A stretch of DNA of 64,000 bases from Vespa crabro (GCF_910589235.1 NC_060972.1:1749435-1813434), one strand, 5' to 3'; shown: positions 44,866 through 57,580, counted from the stretch's first letter. Made by a program: numbers and translations. The notes: generated by a model not told the origin, from the sequence alone.

Positions 44866-45974
44866 ACAAAAATATATTATACTATAAATAACAATATAGT
44901 GAACAGCTGCTGTAAATAAAAGAAGTTATTCAAAATGATATAAAGTTGAATGAAAGACATAAAATCGAGTAAAGTTTTCCTGAGAAAACTCTCACGAGAA
45001 AGAATACTCTGAACGCGTGGATTCTACGTAATCGTATAATACATATATAATATAAAAAGGATGTTATAGTATAATGAATGGAAAATGTTCGTAAATTCAT
45101 TGACTATGGTTATTTAATTATTTAACCAAGAAAATTATTATGAGATTTATTTAATGTCTTTGAAAAAGATTCGAATGTTCGTGAAATTCTTTTTTTTTCT
45201 TTCTCTTATTTTTAAGAATTTTTTATTCTTAAAAATTGAAATCTCGTATGAAAACCATAAAAAATCATTCCTCTTTTATGGATATATATATATATAGTAA
45301 TTCAAAATTGAATTTTTATATTTATATCTTATGACGACAAGCATAAATTTGATTTAAATCAATAATAAGAGAGAGTTAAATTTTGGTTTCAAAATGAAAA
45401 TAGATTATATTATAAGCGTACTGTATAATAAAATTTTCAATCTTCTATGAGAATTTCGATTTTAGCGAGATTATAAAGTCATTTTATTATAAGGAATAAT
45501 TTTTAATAAGCGAGTAATATTAAATATTACTTGGTTTGATTAAATATTAAAACAGGAAGAGTATATACGACTCTATTTAAAGCTGGTTAACATAGTAAAA
45601 TTTTGTGAATATTTATGTACACTGTGTTTGAATTCCCAGAAATTGAACTTTTCATTTTTGGATGAAAATTATAATACTAAGCGTCTTGTCTGGTTTAATC
45701 TACTTAAGAAATAATTATACACCAAGATAGAAAATATGCTAATTAACTACTTATTCCTATATATAAATAGATTTCAAAATATTTATTTTAACACACGTAT
45801 ACTATGATTTTCCTACATATCATCAGAATATATATATATGATCATATACTTATTATTTAATATTATATATTATTTGTAATACTTGTATAAGTATATTATT
45901 ATACTATTATTACACATATTATTATATATACTTGTAATAGATATTGTAATATTTATATAGCATTTAAATGTAAT

Positions 45975-45979
<5 letters not shown>
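44371..45979. other. AT desert
   Basis: Short (AT)n and a (TATG)n array at 44838-44863. No gene is seen. Confidence 0.75.
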
Positions 45980-46008
<29 letters not shown>

Positions 46009-46018
46009 CAAAAAAAAA
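45980..46018. repeat. A-tract
   Basis: Poly(A) with one C interruption, about 38 bases. Confidence 0.95.
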
Positions 46019-46924
46019 CGTATAAAAATTTAATCTAATCATTAATAAAATTTTCAATAAAAAGTAACTCTTTTGATAATCTGCAAAAAAAAAGAGAGAG
46101 AAAAAGAGAGACAGGAACACTATTATTATTATCTCTCTGTTATGATAAAATATCGTAAAATTCTTAATCAAGAAATTAACAAAATAAAGTTACTTAAGTC
46201 TTTGTAAATCCTCGAAGAACCCATCTCAGTTCTAAACTGATGCGGGATGATTCACTGACTCTAAGGCCGCTCTACATGCGACCATAATTCATTTTTTAAA
46301 ACCTATTATCTAAAATAAAATGAAATTATCCAACAAGAACTATCATAAATTTTCTAAAACACATTTCCTTAAATCATCTCTAATGGGAATAAACTATGAA
46401 GCACCATTTTGAAATGAATTTACATTAAATTATATTATGATCAATAAGATATGTGTGCGAGTATTTGTGTGTGCGTGTGTATGTGTGTGTGTAAAAATGT
46501 CATTTAAAATGCATCGATATTGATTTAATTTACTAAATTGAAACTTTTCAATCATGTTTAATAATTATATTGTATAATATTGTTGTTAGATAAATGAAAT
46601 GAATATTATATGTTATTAATATTCTGCATTTTATAATTATCGCCATTAATTATTGAATTATTTCACGTATTAAGGTGTATATTTATATAATATATAATAA
46701 AAGTATTCTTACGAAGGATCGATAATTAATTAATCGCTATCGTTTCTAATAAAAATAATAATTTACAATTTTATGTATAGCCAAAATAAATCCTAATGTT
46801 TCTTATATTTCGAAATATATTGCTCGATTATTTTTTCAATTCAACAATAATAAATAAAAGATTTGCATAATAAAAAGTAAAAACAATCCAAATGACAAGA
46901 AAAAAATTTTTTATTATCATATAT
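46019..46924. other. AT-rich stretch with one short island
   Basis: A short GC-richer segment at 46215-46285 contains a small hairpin word (TCAGTTCTAAACTGA). A GT-rich stretch lies at 46452-46491. No gene is seen. Confidence 0.6.
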
Positions 46925-46944
46925 TATTGTACATGATATTTTCA

Positions 46945-47340
46945 TTTTTATATTTTTATAATAAAATGATTTTCATTTTGAGAACGAATTTATTTGAAAT
47001 AAAACAAGTAAAAGAGGATACAATTTTCATGTTCAATAAAAGTTTTCAGTATATTTTTAATAAAATGGTTTCATTCATTTTTAACTTTTATATTGTTAGC
47101 ACTAAAATTATCATCATAATGAAAATAATGAGGCATTTTCTTTTTTTTTTCATTTTTTTTTTTTTTTTAAATAACAAACAACACACATTTTCACATTCTA
47201 CAAAAGTGTCTTATAAAATTTCGATAGAATGTGTTCATCCAATTTTATTATTTTTTTTTTTTTGTTTATTTCGAACTTTTAAATGCTTGCAATAAAATTA
47301 TCGTCACTTTGAAGGTAATCAGGCAATATTTCTTTTTGTT

Positions 47341-47374
<34 letters not shown>

Positions 47375-47456
47375 AAACACATCTTCAGATTCCATAAGAA
47401 TTTTCTTGTAAATTTTCAATAGAATCTGTTCTTTTATTTCATTCATTTTTAACTTA
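46945..47456 (+). repeat. Degenerate tandem array of about 190-bp units
   Basis: Three units can be aligned. AAAATTATCATCATAATGAA (47104) pairs with AAAATTATCGTCACTTTGAA (47294). TTTCGATAGAATGTGTTC (47220) pairs with TTTCAATAGAATCTGTTC (47415). TTTCATTCATTTTTAACTT occurs exactly at 47069 and 47437. Each unit carries a poly(T) tract. A 122-residue plus-strand frame overlaps but is Phe/Ile-rich and not called. Confidence 0.75.
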
Positions 47457-47987
<531 letters not shown>

Positions 47988-48100
47988 ATATATATATATA
48001 TTGCTAAACGTAGTTATGCAACAATAAAATCTTTCGTCGTTTCTTCTCTTTCAATCAAACAAAGGTCTATTGAGAACGACAAACTTTAAAGAAAAGAAGA

Positions 48101-48102
<2 letters not shown>

Positions 48103-48129
<27 letters not shown>
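48103..48129. repeat. (CT)n tract
   Basis: A perfect CT run. Confidence 0.95.
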
Positions 48130-48131
<2 letters not shown>

Positions 48132-48441
48132 GATTTTATCCATGATTCTCAATGAATGTAATCCACCATTAAAGAACAAAATCTTAAACGAGAATAAACA
48201 GCAATAGGGTCTTTGGAAGAAACGAATTCTTATTGTTGATCACTTAATCGTTCCTACAGAAATCAAGAATGAGACAAGGAATGAGAAAAGGAAAGTCGTG
48301 AATATAAATGGAACATTCTCCGTTTTTCAAGTATTTAAATCTTTTCATAGAATATCCTTCGAAATGGAAGATGAACTTATACTTGGCGTGGTTCAAAAGT
48401 TCTTATAAGGATGATTCTTTTTTTTTCTTTTCTCTTATTTT

Positions 48442-48476
<35 letters not shown>

Positions 48477-48960
48477 GTTTTTATCTCAAATTACTCTTTA
48501 CAAAATCAAATGACCGTTCAGTATAATCCTTTGTTTTTTCCAATCTTTAAAAAGGAATAAGATTAATTTAAGAGAACGATGAACGTGAAGTCACGTCGAA
48601 AGATTTAATTGATCCATCATGATCATTTCTAAAGATCCGAGTATTATCATTTCATTATTTTCACGTATTTTTCATTCTTTTTTCTTGTTTTTTTTTTTTT
48701 TTTCTTTTTTTTTTCTCGAATCGGATCAAAGAACATAGGAATATCATTTTTGACTTCAGTACGAATAGCAAATATTTTTTGTTTCTTTTTTTCTTTCTTT
48801 TTTTTTTTTTTTTTGTACAATTCTTCGTATGAATTCTCGTATCGTTGAGAGACTTAAAAGGAGAAGAGAGAAAAAAAGAAAAAAGAAAACAAAAAATAAG
48901 AAGAAGAAAGAGACACGAAAGAATACACGAAAAAGAAAAAAGAAAGATAGTCGATCAAAC
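48130..48960. other. Unique AT-rich sequence with T and A/G tracts
   Basis: T-tracts at 48415-48480, 48685-48716 and 48777-48814, and a purine tract at 48855-48945. Frames through them are Phe- or Lys-rich artefacts. Confidence 0.65.
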
Positions 48961-49167
48961 TCAATCATCACCATGTATTTTAATACAACTAAACTAAATC
49001 GTCGAACTAATTTAACTGTCGAATTTTATAACGACTCACTCTACTGCGAATCTAAGCAGCCATCATCGCGTTTCACTTCTGCAAGTCAGTACTATTTCCC
49101 GGCTTTTTCCGGCATAACTCGCGGCAGGGCAAACGAAACAGTAAGTTCTACTTCACTTCCAATGTAA
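48961..49167 (+). other. Unrecognised open stretch with a donor-like site
   Basis: The unique C-terminal part of a 112-residue frame (about residues 45-112) lies here. A Y-rich TTTCACTTCTGCAAG at about 49073-49087 resembles an acceptor and AAACAGTAAGTTCT at about 49136-49149 a strong donor, which would delimit a 50-base exon. No family is recognised, so this is only a weak candidate. Confidence 0.1.
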
Positions 49168-49504
49168 ATGTTTAAACACGGTCTTGTTTGCTTTAACTAT
49201 TATCGCGATATTCCCACATCCCATGGTCTTAGTCGTAGTCGTAGTTGTCGTCCTCGTCGTCCTCAGTCCTTGGAGTCAGACATGCGTCACAAGTACTTTT
49301 ACTCCGAGTTCGGAAAAGCTGTTCATAAATATTCGTCAACCCCTTTTCTCTTACCCTCTATCCCATCTACCATCTACCTCCTATCCGCGAACCCTACCTA
49401 CCATTTTCCTTTTTCCCTAACCCCGTCAGATTTCTCCACTTCTCTTCTTCCTCTTTGTCTTTCATCGCTCGAGGAAAGATCGCTTCGCGTTGCGCTTTAA
49501 TTTC

Positions 49505-49507
<3 letters not shown>
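49168..49507. other. Unique, C-rich island
   Basis: Non-repetitive, pyrimidine-leaning sequence with (GTC)-rich words (49227-49262). Two overlapping frames (110 and 78 residues) have no recognised domain. Confidence 0.45.
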
Positions 49508-49588
<81 letters not shown>

Positions 49589-49590
49589 CC
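49508..49590. repeat. (CT)n tract
   Basis: About 75 bases of nearly perfect CT with one TTTC step, ending in CCCTCCC. Confidence 0.97.
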
Positions 49591-49657
49591 TGTATATACA
49601 TATATATACATATATATATATTTGACGGAGTTGTAAAATAAACGCAGAGCTACGAAT

Positions 49658-49698
49658 ATCATGAAAAATTAAAACTCATACACATATATACATATACT

Positions 49699-49735
<37 letters not shown>

Positions 49736-49852
49736 GTCATTACGTTTGGAAGAATTTTTATCAAATATCATGAAAAATTAAATCTTATATATGTATATAT
49801 GTATATGGATATAAAATAATCATTGCATTTTGAAGATTTTTTTATCGAATTT
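49658..49852 (+). repeat. Tandem duplication, 109-bp period
   Basis: ATCATGAAAAATTAAA at 49658 recurs exactly at 49767. Downstream AAAATAGTCATTACGTTTGG aligns with AAAATAATCATTGCATTTTG, then GAAGA-TTTTTATC. The units contain (AT)n of different length (49703-49732 versus 49787-49806), which explains the shorter second copy. Confidence 0.8.
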
Positions 49853-51001
49853 ATATGAGATCACGGCCGTGGCTGCCTGCAAGGATTTCATATCTAAAGT
49901 TTTAAATATGATTATATCAAAAGTATATTGTAATTTTATGTTTGATTTGTTGTAAAAAAAAAAAGAAGAAAAAACAAAGAAGAAGAAATCTTTAGTTCAT
50001 TATTTAAATCTGAAAGAAAAAAAAATATATATATATATATGTATACCTTAGTAGCATAAGTATATTTGAAATGAACATAAAAGAAAGAATACAAAAAAAA
50101 AAAAAATACATCCATTTACATAAGTGTTATAAGAATATATTTACATTAATACAATTATCGGTGTATATTTTAAATAATAAATATATTTTTGATAAATACA
50201 ATATATAGCAATATATGAAAACGAGATCTAAGCAAAAAAAAAAAAAAAAGAAAAAAGAATTATCTATCCTTTATATTTTATTTGAATCATAAATTTAATG
50301 TTTTAAATGATGTCAACAATTTCTATGAAAGGGAATTCAATGGAGACCATAATATACGAAAAGTAATTTCCTTGGTTGAAATTGGATAAGACAAGGTTCA
50401 TGTTCGAATAAAGTTTCACGATTGGGATAGGAAAGTAGGAAAAAGTACGAGACATTGCGTACATCATTGATCTTTGATCAATCGTGCAGATAATGTTACA
50501 AGATCCTCAATAGTAATATACAATCCTCCTCTGAAATATCATTCTTGATATTAGATAAAATATCACATTAATTTCCGTTTCCTTTCTTCGTACTTTCTAT
50601 TCTTTTTCTCTCTTTTTTCTATTCTATATGAACCACACTTCAGTTCTTTTATCCTACGTATCCTCTCTCTTACAGTATCCTTCTTTCTCCTACTATCGAA
50701 ATTTTGTTCGTGAAGATGCTCTCGTAAAGATTTGTTCTATATATCGTTCGTTATAGACTTTATTGAATTTCACATGTAATTAATTTTCTTGGATTTTTAA
50801 ATAACAACAAATGATATAATATGTTATGATAATATAAATATATTATAATAAAATATAAATATATGCTATTATATATAAAATATTTTATATATATATATAT
50901 GTAATATAATTATTATACATAATATATAAATTTATATTTTTAAATTAAATTTATTATTATTATTTCTTTTTTCTTTTTTTTTTTTTTTAATTTAAAAGTA
51001 C

Positions 51002-51006
<5 letters not shown>
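49853..51006. other. AT-rich stretch with A-tracts
   Basis: A short GC word (CACGGCCGTGGCTGCC, containing the palindrome CACGGCCGTG) at about 49862-49877. A-tracts at 49954-49985, 50093-50107 and 50235-50257. No gene is seen. Confidence 0.65.

Positions 51007-51048
<42 letters not shown>
51007..51048. repeat. (AT)n tract
   Basis: A perfect AT run. Confidence 0.97.
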
Positions 51049-51052
<4 letters not shown>

Positions 51053-51412
51053 ACATAAATACGCTATAATTATATAACATATTTATATACATATATTTAT
51101 ATAAGGACACTCGACTACGTATATAAAAGAAATTCTAAATTTAAAAGGTAAACAAAAAGCGCGTCAACGAGAAAAGAAAGAGAGAAAGAAAAGTAAATGC
51201 AGGATATTAATTAAAATATTTTTTTCTCTTTTCTTCTTTTGTTTTCTTTTTTTTTTTCAAGTCTCTCATTGAAACTTAATGAATTGAAATAGAAAAGAAA
51301 CTTATATAAATTTTTTCATCTTCTGTAAAGCTTAAAAGCGATAACAAGGCAAGAATTATCAAGAAAAATGAGAGAAGAAAGAAGAAGAGAGATATAAATA
51401 GACAGATAGATA

Positions 51413-51428
51413 GAGAGAGAGTTAGTGA

Positions 51429-51468
<40 letters not shown>
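51413..51468. repeat. (GA)n tract
   Basis: GA repeats with an early TTAGTGAG interruption. Confidence 0.95.
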
Positions 51469-51471
<3 letters not shown>

Positions 51472-52100
51472 CTTTCAGTAGTATAGCATCCTCTTTTATA
51501 ACCCCTGCTAGATATAAATTTATTATTACTCGCATAAAGCGTGTATTTAGCATGAGTTTTACGAGCATTTGGCAAACTTATATATTTTCCTCTTATATAT
51601 ACATATATATATAAAATATATATATACATGTATATATACAATCACAAGCCAACAATCCTGGACCAACAGGTTTTTAAAAGCTTCAACGTTAGAGATATAA
51701 GAGATTATATATTATCGGTGAAAACTTTTCTATGGTTATCGTAAAGACGTATTAATAGTTAAATTTATCCTCTTATATATGTTTAATTGTATTTGTTTTT
51801 TTTTTCTTTTTTTTTTTTTTTTTTTTTTTTTTATAAATGATAAATATATTTTCCATGGTGATAGAAAACATTATCATTGTGATATTCATCAACAGACCAG
51901 AAGGAAGATTGAAATTTCTCAATGTTGTTAGATTCAATGTTTGGCGGAGTTTGTTAAACGAGATGAGTGTTTTTAGAAACGAATGAAACTCAAGCTTGCC
52001 ACTTGAAAACTTAAATAATGCTTTAGCAACGAGTTTCATTGTTGAAAATATACAGACGGAACGATGTACAAGTATGTAAGTATGTACTTATGTTCTCTTT

Positions 52101-52131
<31 letters not shown>

Positions 52132-52149
52132 TTCATAATAAACTATTTT

Positions 52150-52154
<5 letters not shown>
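51469..52154. other. Unique sequence between two poly(T) tracts
   Basis: Poly(T) tracts at 51797-51832 and 52105-52130 flank unique sequence (51845-52070). No gene is recognised. Confidence 0.6.
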
Positions 52155-52182
<28 letters not shown>

Positions 52183-52215
52183 TGAGATTTAAATAGAAAA
52201 AAAAAAAAAAAGAAG
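52155..52215. repeat. (GA)n and A-tract
   Basis: GA repeats (52155-52182) followed by an A-tract (52197-52211). Confidence 0.95.
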
Positions 52216-52819
52216 GAATTAATCCATACACTTTACGTTTTTTTAATGACAAGGGTAAAAACAAATGAGATTTTCTTTTCTTCTTTAAATTTAAATTTAT
52301 TCGTTAAAAAAAAAAATTTGATTTTATTTTTATTTATTATAATATTTCTTTTTAATATCAAAAATAAAATTTATTTTTCTTATCGGAAATAATTAATTGA
52401 AAAAGAAAAAAATAAGAATACATTTACGTGTTTATTTTTCATAGATAATAATGTACGTTAATTCGCAGTTTCATTGATTAACAAATTAATTATCAAATCT
52501 TACGTTAATTAATTACAATTAAGATTGATTAGATAGCTATTCGATGATGAATTAGTTTTGATCTAAGATTTATGAATCTGTTTGGTTTTTTCTTCTTCTC
52601 CTTTTTCTTTTCTTTTCTTTTTTTCTTTTGTTTTTCTTCTTCTATCATAGTCAAGTAACAAACATAAAATTATGTCGGCTTTATTTTTATTTCTCATCGA
52701 TCTGTTCGATTTCGTTGAAATAAATAATTCACTTTTTTCTTTCTACACGTATTGTATGAAAACTAAATATTTAATATATACGATAAAACGTGTGTCGATT
52801 TATCCAAAAGTGCTTTGAA

Positions 52820-52822
<3 letters not shown>
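52216..52822. other. AT-rich stretch
   Basis: TTC/T-rich tract at 52588-52643. No gene is seen. Confidence 0.7.
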
Positions 52823-52857
<35 letters not shown>

Positions 52858-52936
52858 ATAAATTCTAAAATCCATTCCTTGAAGTTATCTAGCAAAGGAA
52901 AAAAAAAAGATAGAAAGATAAATAGATAAATGAAAA

Positions 52937-52981
<45 letters not shown>
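52823..52981. repeat. (CT)n ... (GA)n inverted pair
   Basis: (CT)n (52823-52855) and (GA)n (52941-52981) are reverse complements about 85 bases apart and could form a hairpin. Confidence 0.9.
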
Positions 52982-52983
<2 letters not shown>

Positions 52984-53385
52984 GAGTTATCCATAAAATT
53001 TCGCATGAAACCTATTTCGTTTACCACGAAACGTTCTTCGCAAACTTAATACACCATAGGAATCGTTTCTCTGTTGATAAAATTCATTTCTCTACGTTTC
53101 CATTTCCGTTTCGATCGGTCAACGTTTTCCCACTTGCTAAACTTTGCTTACGATCCTGGGAAGGACATTGTAAGCGGTAAGAAGAGATCGGAGTACGTTG
53201 AGGAAACACGAAAAAGTAGTGCATTAGAAAAGGAAGGGAAAGGAAACGGAAGAACGGTATCAGAAGGATGGTAAACACATCGAGTGGTCTATCCCTGTTT
53301 GCTAAGGCATCTTATAAAATATACACCCTGGGAATGGTTCAATTTCCTCGAGGATCGGATGATCTCGGAAAATACGAGATCTCTC
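52982..53385. other. Unique island
   Basis: CpG-containing unique sequence with overlapping short frames on both strands and no recognised domain. Confidence 0.45.
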
Positions 53386-53403
53386 TTCCTCTCTCTCTTC
53401 CTC

Positions 53404-53434
<31 letters not shown>

Positions 53435-53460
53435 ATCTATCTATCTCTATCTCTCTCTTT
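53386..53460. repeat. (CT)n and (TATC)n tract
   Basis: CT repeats followed by TTTC and TATC units. Confidence 0.95.
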
Positions 53461-54344
53461 GAGTTATACGAAACGGTATGCGGGTCAGCATAAAACGACT
53501 TCTACTAGGCTGACCAACATTTTCTTCATCTACTTCCTCATATTCTGTTTCTATATATATGCCTGTTGTGTATTTATATGACTATATCTATGTATTTTGT
53601 GTGTGTGTGTGTGTATGTGTATGTGTTTGCGTGTCTCTTTTTCTCCCTTTTTCTCGCGAATCTAACCGTTTTCATATCTCCTTTTAAAACCAAATGCTTT
53701 TCTTACAATACAAACTACGACAGTTCTCGAATATAAATTTCTTAGACATTTGAAATATGATAACATAGTTTTGAAATAATATATATATATATAATACATT
53801 GAAAAATGAGAAACGATATAAAATAGATATAAAATTTCTCCGACGCTTGAGTAAAGAAAGTAATTAATTTTAATAGATTAACACATTTTTTATATTATGA
53901 AATAATTAATTTTAAATAATTAAATGGAACTATTATAGGAATGATACAATGTTTTTCTTTTTGAAAGCTATTATAATGAGTCTCATATATAAGTATAGAA
54001 TAAATATTCTATGTCACATGAATTCATTTTATACGTGACACATAGGTTCTTTACAATATTCATATCATCTTCATTTCCTTTGCAAATTTGTTTTCTCAAA
54101 TATATCACTTTGTATTATTAAAAACAAAATAGTTATTTAAAATCCTCAACTTAAGATTTTAGATAGAATATCGTGTATATCATGTTGTTATAAAAATCAT
54201 TTTTTTTTTTTATTTTTTATCGTATTAAAAAGATACAAGTTATAATTTTGTTATACGAACTTAATGTATTTTGAATGATCGATATTACGTAATGGGATTG
54301 AACAATTCGTATTTATTGGTTTATTGTATTTTTTTAATCGATTA
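53461..54344. other. Unique AT-rich sequence
   Basis: (GT)n at 53598-53624. A bulged inverted repeat pairs CTATGTCAC (54009-54017) with GTGACACATAG (54035-54045). No gene is seen. Confidence 0.6.
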
Positions 54345-54391
54345 TAATAATAATAATAATAATAATAATGATGATGATGATGATGATGATG
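54345..54391. repeat. (AAT)n(GAT)n compound array
   Basis: AAT repeats change to GAT repeats at about 54369, repeating the design seen at 16575-16637. Confidence 0.95.
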
Positions 54392-54459
54392 GTAATAATA
54401 GAATTAGATCGTATTAATATAATAAATGATAATAATATATGTATATATGTATATATATC

Positions 54460-54460
54460 G

Positions 54461-54511
<51 letters not shown>

Positions 54512-54522
54512 TAATAATAATA
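54460..54522. repeat. (AAT)n array
   Basis: About twenty AAT units with one AAAAT slip near 54510. Confidence 0.97.
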
Positions 54523-54669
54523 GTCATCAAATTAATATAATAATGACAAAGATGATAATATGTGAGGGAGGAAAATTGGAATGTAATATCAGATAAAATA
54601 GAACTTGTGAATAATATCGAGACAATGAATATTAAAATAATAGATAATATTGCGATTATTGAACGTTTT

Positions 54670-54670
<1 letters not shown>

Positions 54671-54700
<30 letters not shown>
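54671..54700. repeat. (AT)n tract
   Basis: A perfect AT run. Confidence 0.95.
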
Positions 54701-54703
<3 letters not shown>

Positions 54704-54739
54704 TATATATTCAACCTATTGGAATACCATCAGATAAAA

Positions 54740-55373
54740 AATACAATGGAACATTTTAATCGGTCTTCCTAGAAGAAGGAGAAGAAGTGGATAAGAAAAG
54801 GTCGATGCCGTTGGAGGTCTAAAAGGAGAAGCACGCAGACATTACGTCCGTTACAATGAAATAGCGTGACTTAGTGAACGCATGGCTAAGCTATAGGATA
54901 GACATATGTATATGAAAATGTATATAGATTGTACATACATACGTGCATGAGTCCATATATGAACAACATTTATGCAAATTCCATAACATACGATTCATAC
55001 ATCTATATACACATCTATACTCATATGTACATATATGTATGTGTGTATGTATGTATATTATATATATATATATATATATGTGTGTGTATGTGTATGTACC
55101 ACATATACCATTTTCCAGTTGCTTCTTCGTTGCAAACAATTCTCCCTCCTCTCGCCGTTAACCCATTCCACTGGCTTTTCCATTCACGTCCATGATCGTC
55201 CAGCTGCACCAGAGAAGATTACAAATATTTGTTGCATTATGACACCTATAAATTTCGAAAATCAATAACGTCGCCGAAACGTTCGCCGTAGTCGCGGTTC
55301 ACCACGCCTATTGTCCATTCTGCACGCTTCTGTTCACCCTCCGACACCGATATACGACTACCTACCTATATCC

Positions 55374-55377
<4 letters not shown>
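54740..55377. other. Unique islands separated by TATG-rich sequence
   Basis: Unique blocks at 54760-54890 and 55095-55375 (GTCGCCGAAACGTTCGCCG) flank TACA/TATG-rich sequence and short (AT)n (55059-55079). No gene is recognised. Confidence 0.5.

Positions 55378-55421
<44 letters not shown>
55378..55421. repeat. (AT)n tract
   Basis: A perfect AT run abutting the GGGTGT end of the next element. Confidence 0.97.
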
Positions 55422-55424
<3 letters not shown>

Positions 55425-56091
55425 GGTGTACTTCGATGGACTCATTTAAAATCATAATCTTCGAGGATACTATAATCTATGAAAAACATTGAATAATCTA
55501 ATCTTTCACGCTATCCTTACACATCATATATATTTATAGATACATTCATATATTCCTGTTGGATTTATATAAATGTACGTTCGTGTTTTATATATATATA
55601 TATTTTTTTTTCTTTTTTTTGATAACTCAATGAATAATTTCTTTCAAAATATTATTTCAATGTTGACTAGTAGTACTCGGATAAATAATAATAATTTTGT
55701 TGTAACTGGATGTTAAAAAAGAAAAATGTAAAAAATATTTTTTACACACACGATACGTCTATATATATATATATATATATGTTCTGTATTTTTATGATTT
55801 TTTCGAGGAATTTTTTTTCTTTTTTCTCTTTTTAATACTAGCTTAACGTTGACTACATGTTTAAATAAAAACGACGATTTTGTTAATCGGATATATGTCA
55901 AAAAAATTGTACTATTTGCTACACGAAAATATTACCTATACGAAAACATTGAATAATCGATTCATTCACATCATACATATATTATTGCGTTTATATGTGT
56001 ACGTTCATCTTTTTATATATTTTTATGATATTTCAAAAATGAAGAATTTTTTTTCAAATATTATTTCGATCTTTCGACAGTTCGCACTTGG

Positions 56092-56126
<35 letters not shown>
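55422..56126 (+). mobile_element. GGGTGT-ended interspersed repeat fused to a tandem array
   Basis: After (AT)n, CGGGTGTACTTCGATGG and CATTTAAAATCA resemble the element end at 25776. Three diverged units follow in direct order. AAACATTGAATAATC occurs exactly at 55484 and 55944, GTTGACTA at 55662 and 55848, and TATTATTTC-AT at 55649 and 56060. An exact 21-base match to 29407-29427 lies at 55685-55705. The block ends in (AAT)n(ATT)n at 56093-56126. No coding frame is present. Confidence 0.6.
56093..56126. repeat. (AAT)n(ATT)n palindrome
   Basis: Five to six AAT units are followed by their reverse complement, a 34-base perfect self-complementary array with hairpin potential. Confidence 0.95.
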
Positions 56127-56525
56127 TAGTAAGATATACGATAGAAAATCAATTATTTACCAGACGATTATTTTTAACGATGATTATAATTTTTTTTTTT
56201 TCCTTGTTTCCTTTTTTCCCCTTTTTTCTCTTTAGTGCACATATATCGCGTGTTAAACTTTTCAAATCATAGAGCAAAGCGTCTACATAGACTACGATAT
56301 AGTATACATGAAATATACCGGAGGGTGGTTTACACGCATGCACATGGGTATACACGCGTCATGTACATAGGCACGTACATGGAACTCGCGTGAAGTACCA
56401 TAAACCAGACTGGTTCCACCTGTGTGATCCGTGTGACATATACACCGAGTGATACAAGCACGAATACGATTGTTCTGTTCGCGCAACACGAGAGACATAA
56501 AGTCTCTAGACAAACTGACAAATCT
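56127..56525. other. Unique island
   Basis: CpG-rich unique sequence (56300-56480) with recurrent ACATG/CACGCG words. The 80- and 63-residue minus-strand frames are unrecognised. Confidence 0.45.
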
Positions 56526-56732
56526 CATCATCAAGTCAAAGTTCTGATAGAAATTCTATTTCTTATAGTTATTGATTTACTCGTCTCTAATATTTTCTAT
56601 AAAATATCAATTGTTTCGAAAACATATTGTCAAAGAGAAATAAGAAATAATAATATTACAAAACCCGACAATTTGATAAATTACAATGTTCATATCTATG
56701 ATTAAAGAAATCTTATCTATATAAATATAAAC

Positions 56733-56965
56733 TTTCAACGATTTACATTGATTATGATTCGATACAATAATATAAATTAATATCTTTTATAACGAAAAAA
56801 AAAAAGAAAGAAAGAGAGAAAGAAAGAAAGAAAAAAAAACTCATTCCTTTAACGTATCTCAAATTGACGAATTTTAAATATCGTAATTAAAATTATTTTT
56901 CAACGATATATGTTTATTACAATTCATGCAATTCAATGAATTAATATCATAACTAAAAATAATAT
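56733..56965 (+). repeat. Degenerate tandem duplication, 165-bp period
   Basis: TTTCAACGATTTACATTGAT at 56733 aligns with TTTCAACGATATATGTTTAT at 56898. AATTAATATC then occurs in both, followed by ATAAC or ATAACTAAAA. The A/AAAG tract (56796-56839) lies between the copies. Confidence 0.6.
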
Positions 56966-57147
56966 ATAATTTATCATCATTAATATGATAAATTTCTATG
57001 ACTCAAAATAGATACATAATGTTTGTAAAATTAGCGTACAAAAAAATCAAAGAAAGTTTACAACATCGCAATGCATTTATTACTACTACTTAATATGATC
57101 GAAAATATGAAAGACATAAAACCGATATACTATGAAAAAGATATATA

Positions 57148-57150
57148 TAT

Positions 57151-57208
<58 letters not shown>
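57148..57208. repeat. (AT)n tract with AAT steps
   Basis: AT repeats with AAATATAAAT interruptions, then a perfect (AT)n. Confidence 0.95.
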
Positions 57209-57212
<4 letters not shown>

Positions 57213-57539
57213 CATCGATCTCTATTTTTAAAGCATTACTTGTCATTTTCAAAATTACATGGGTAAACTGTGTCATGGTTATATATAGCTATATATCCCT
57301 ATATACTTGATATCACTTTAAAGAGGAACAACTTCTTCATCGAAATGGAACAAGCCCTCTTCTCTATCTTTAAGAGATTACTATCTTATTCTATATACAA
57401 ATATATATCTTTAATTAACAACTACGTATCGATGTGTTATTATATGTTTCTTCGTTAATCCAATATTATCAAACAATTAATTTATTGAACAATTATTATA
57501 TGTTTACTTACTAAGCAATTATATTCTTACGTTCTGATC

Positions 57540-57541
<2 letters not shown>
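57209..57541. other. AT-rich sequence
   Basis: No gene is seen. The 62-residue frame 57270-57458 is unrecognised. Confidence 0.6.

Positions 57542-57580
<39 letters not shown>

Noticed and set aside
45405..45700. Possible TAAGCG-spaced tandem repeat
   Set aside because: Only short words recur (45413, 45519, 45678) and the intervals are unequal. The alignment between them is not convincing.
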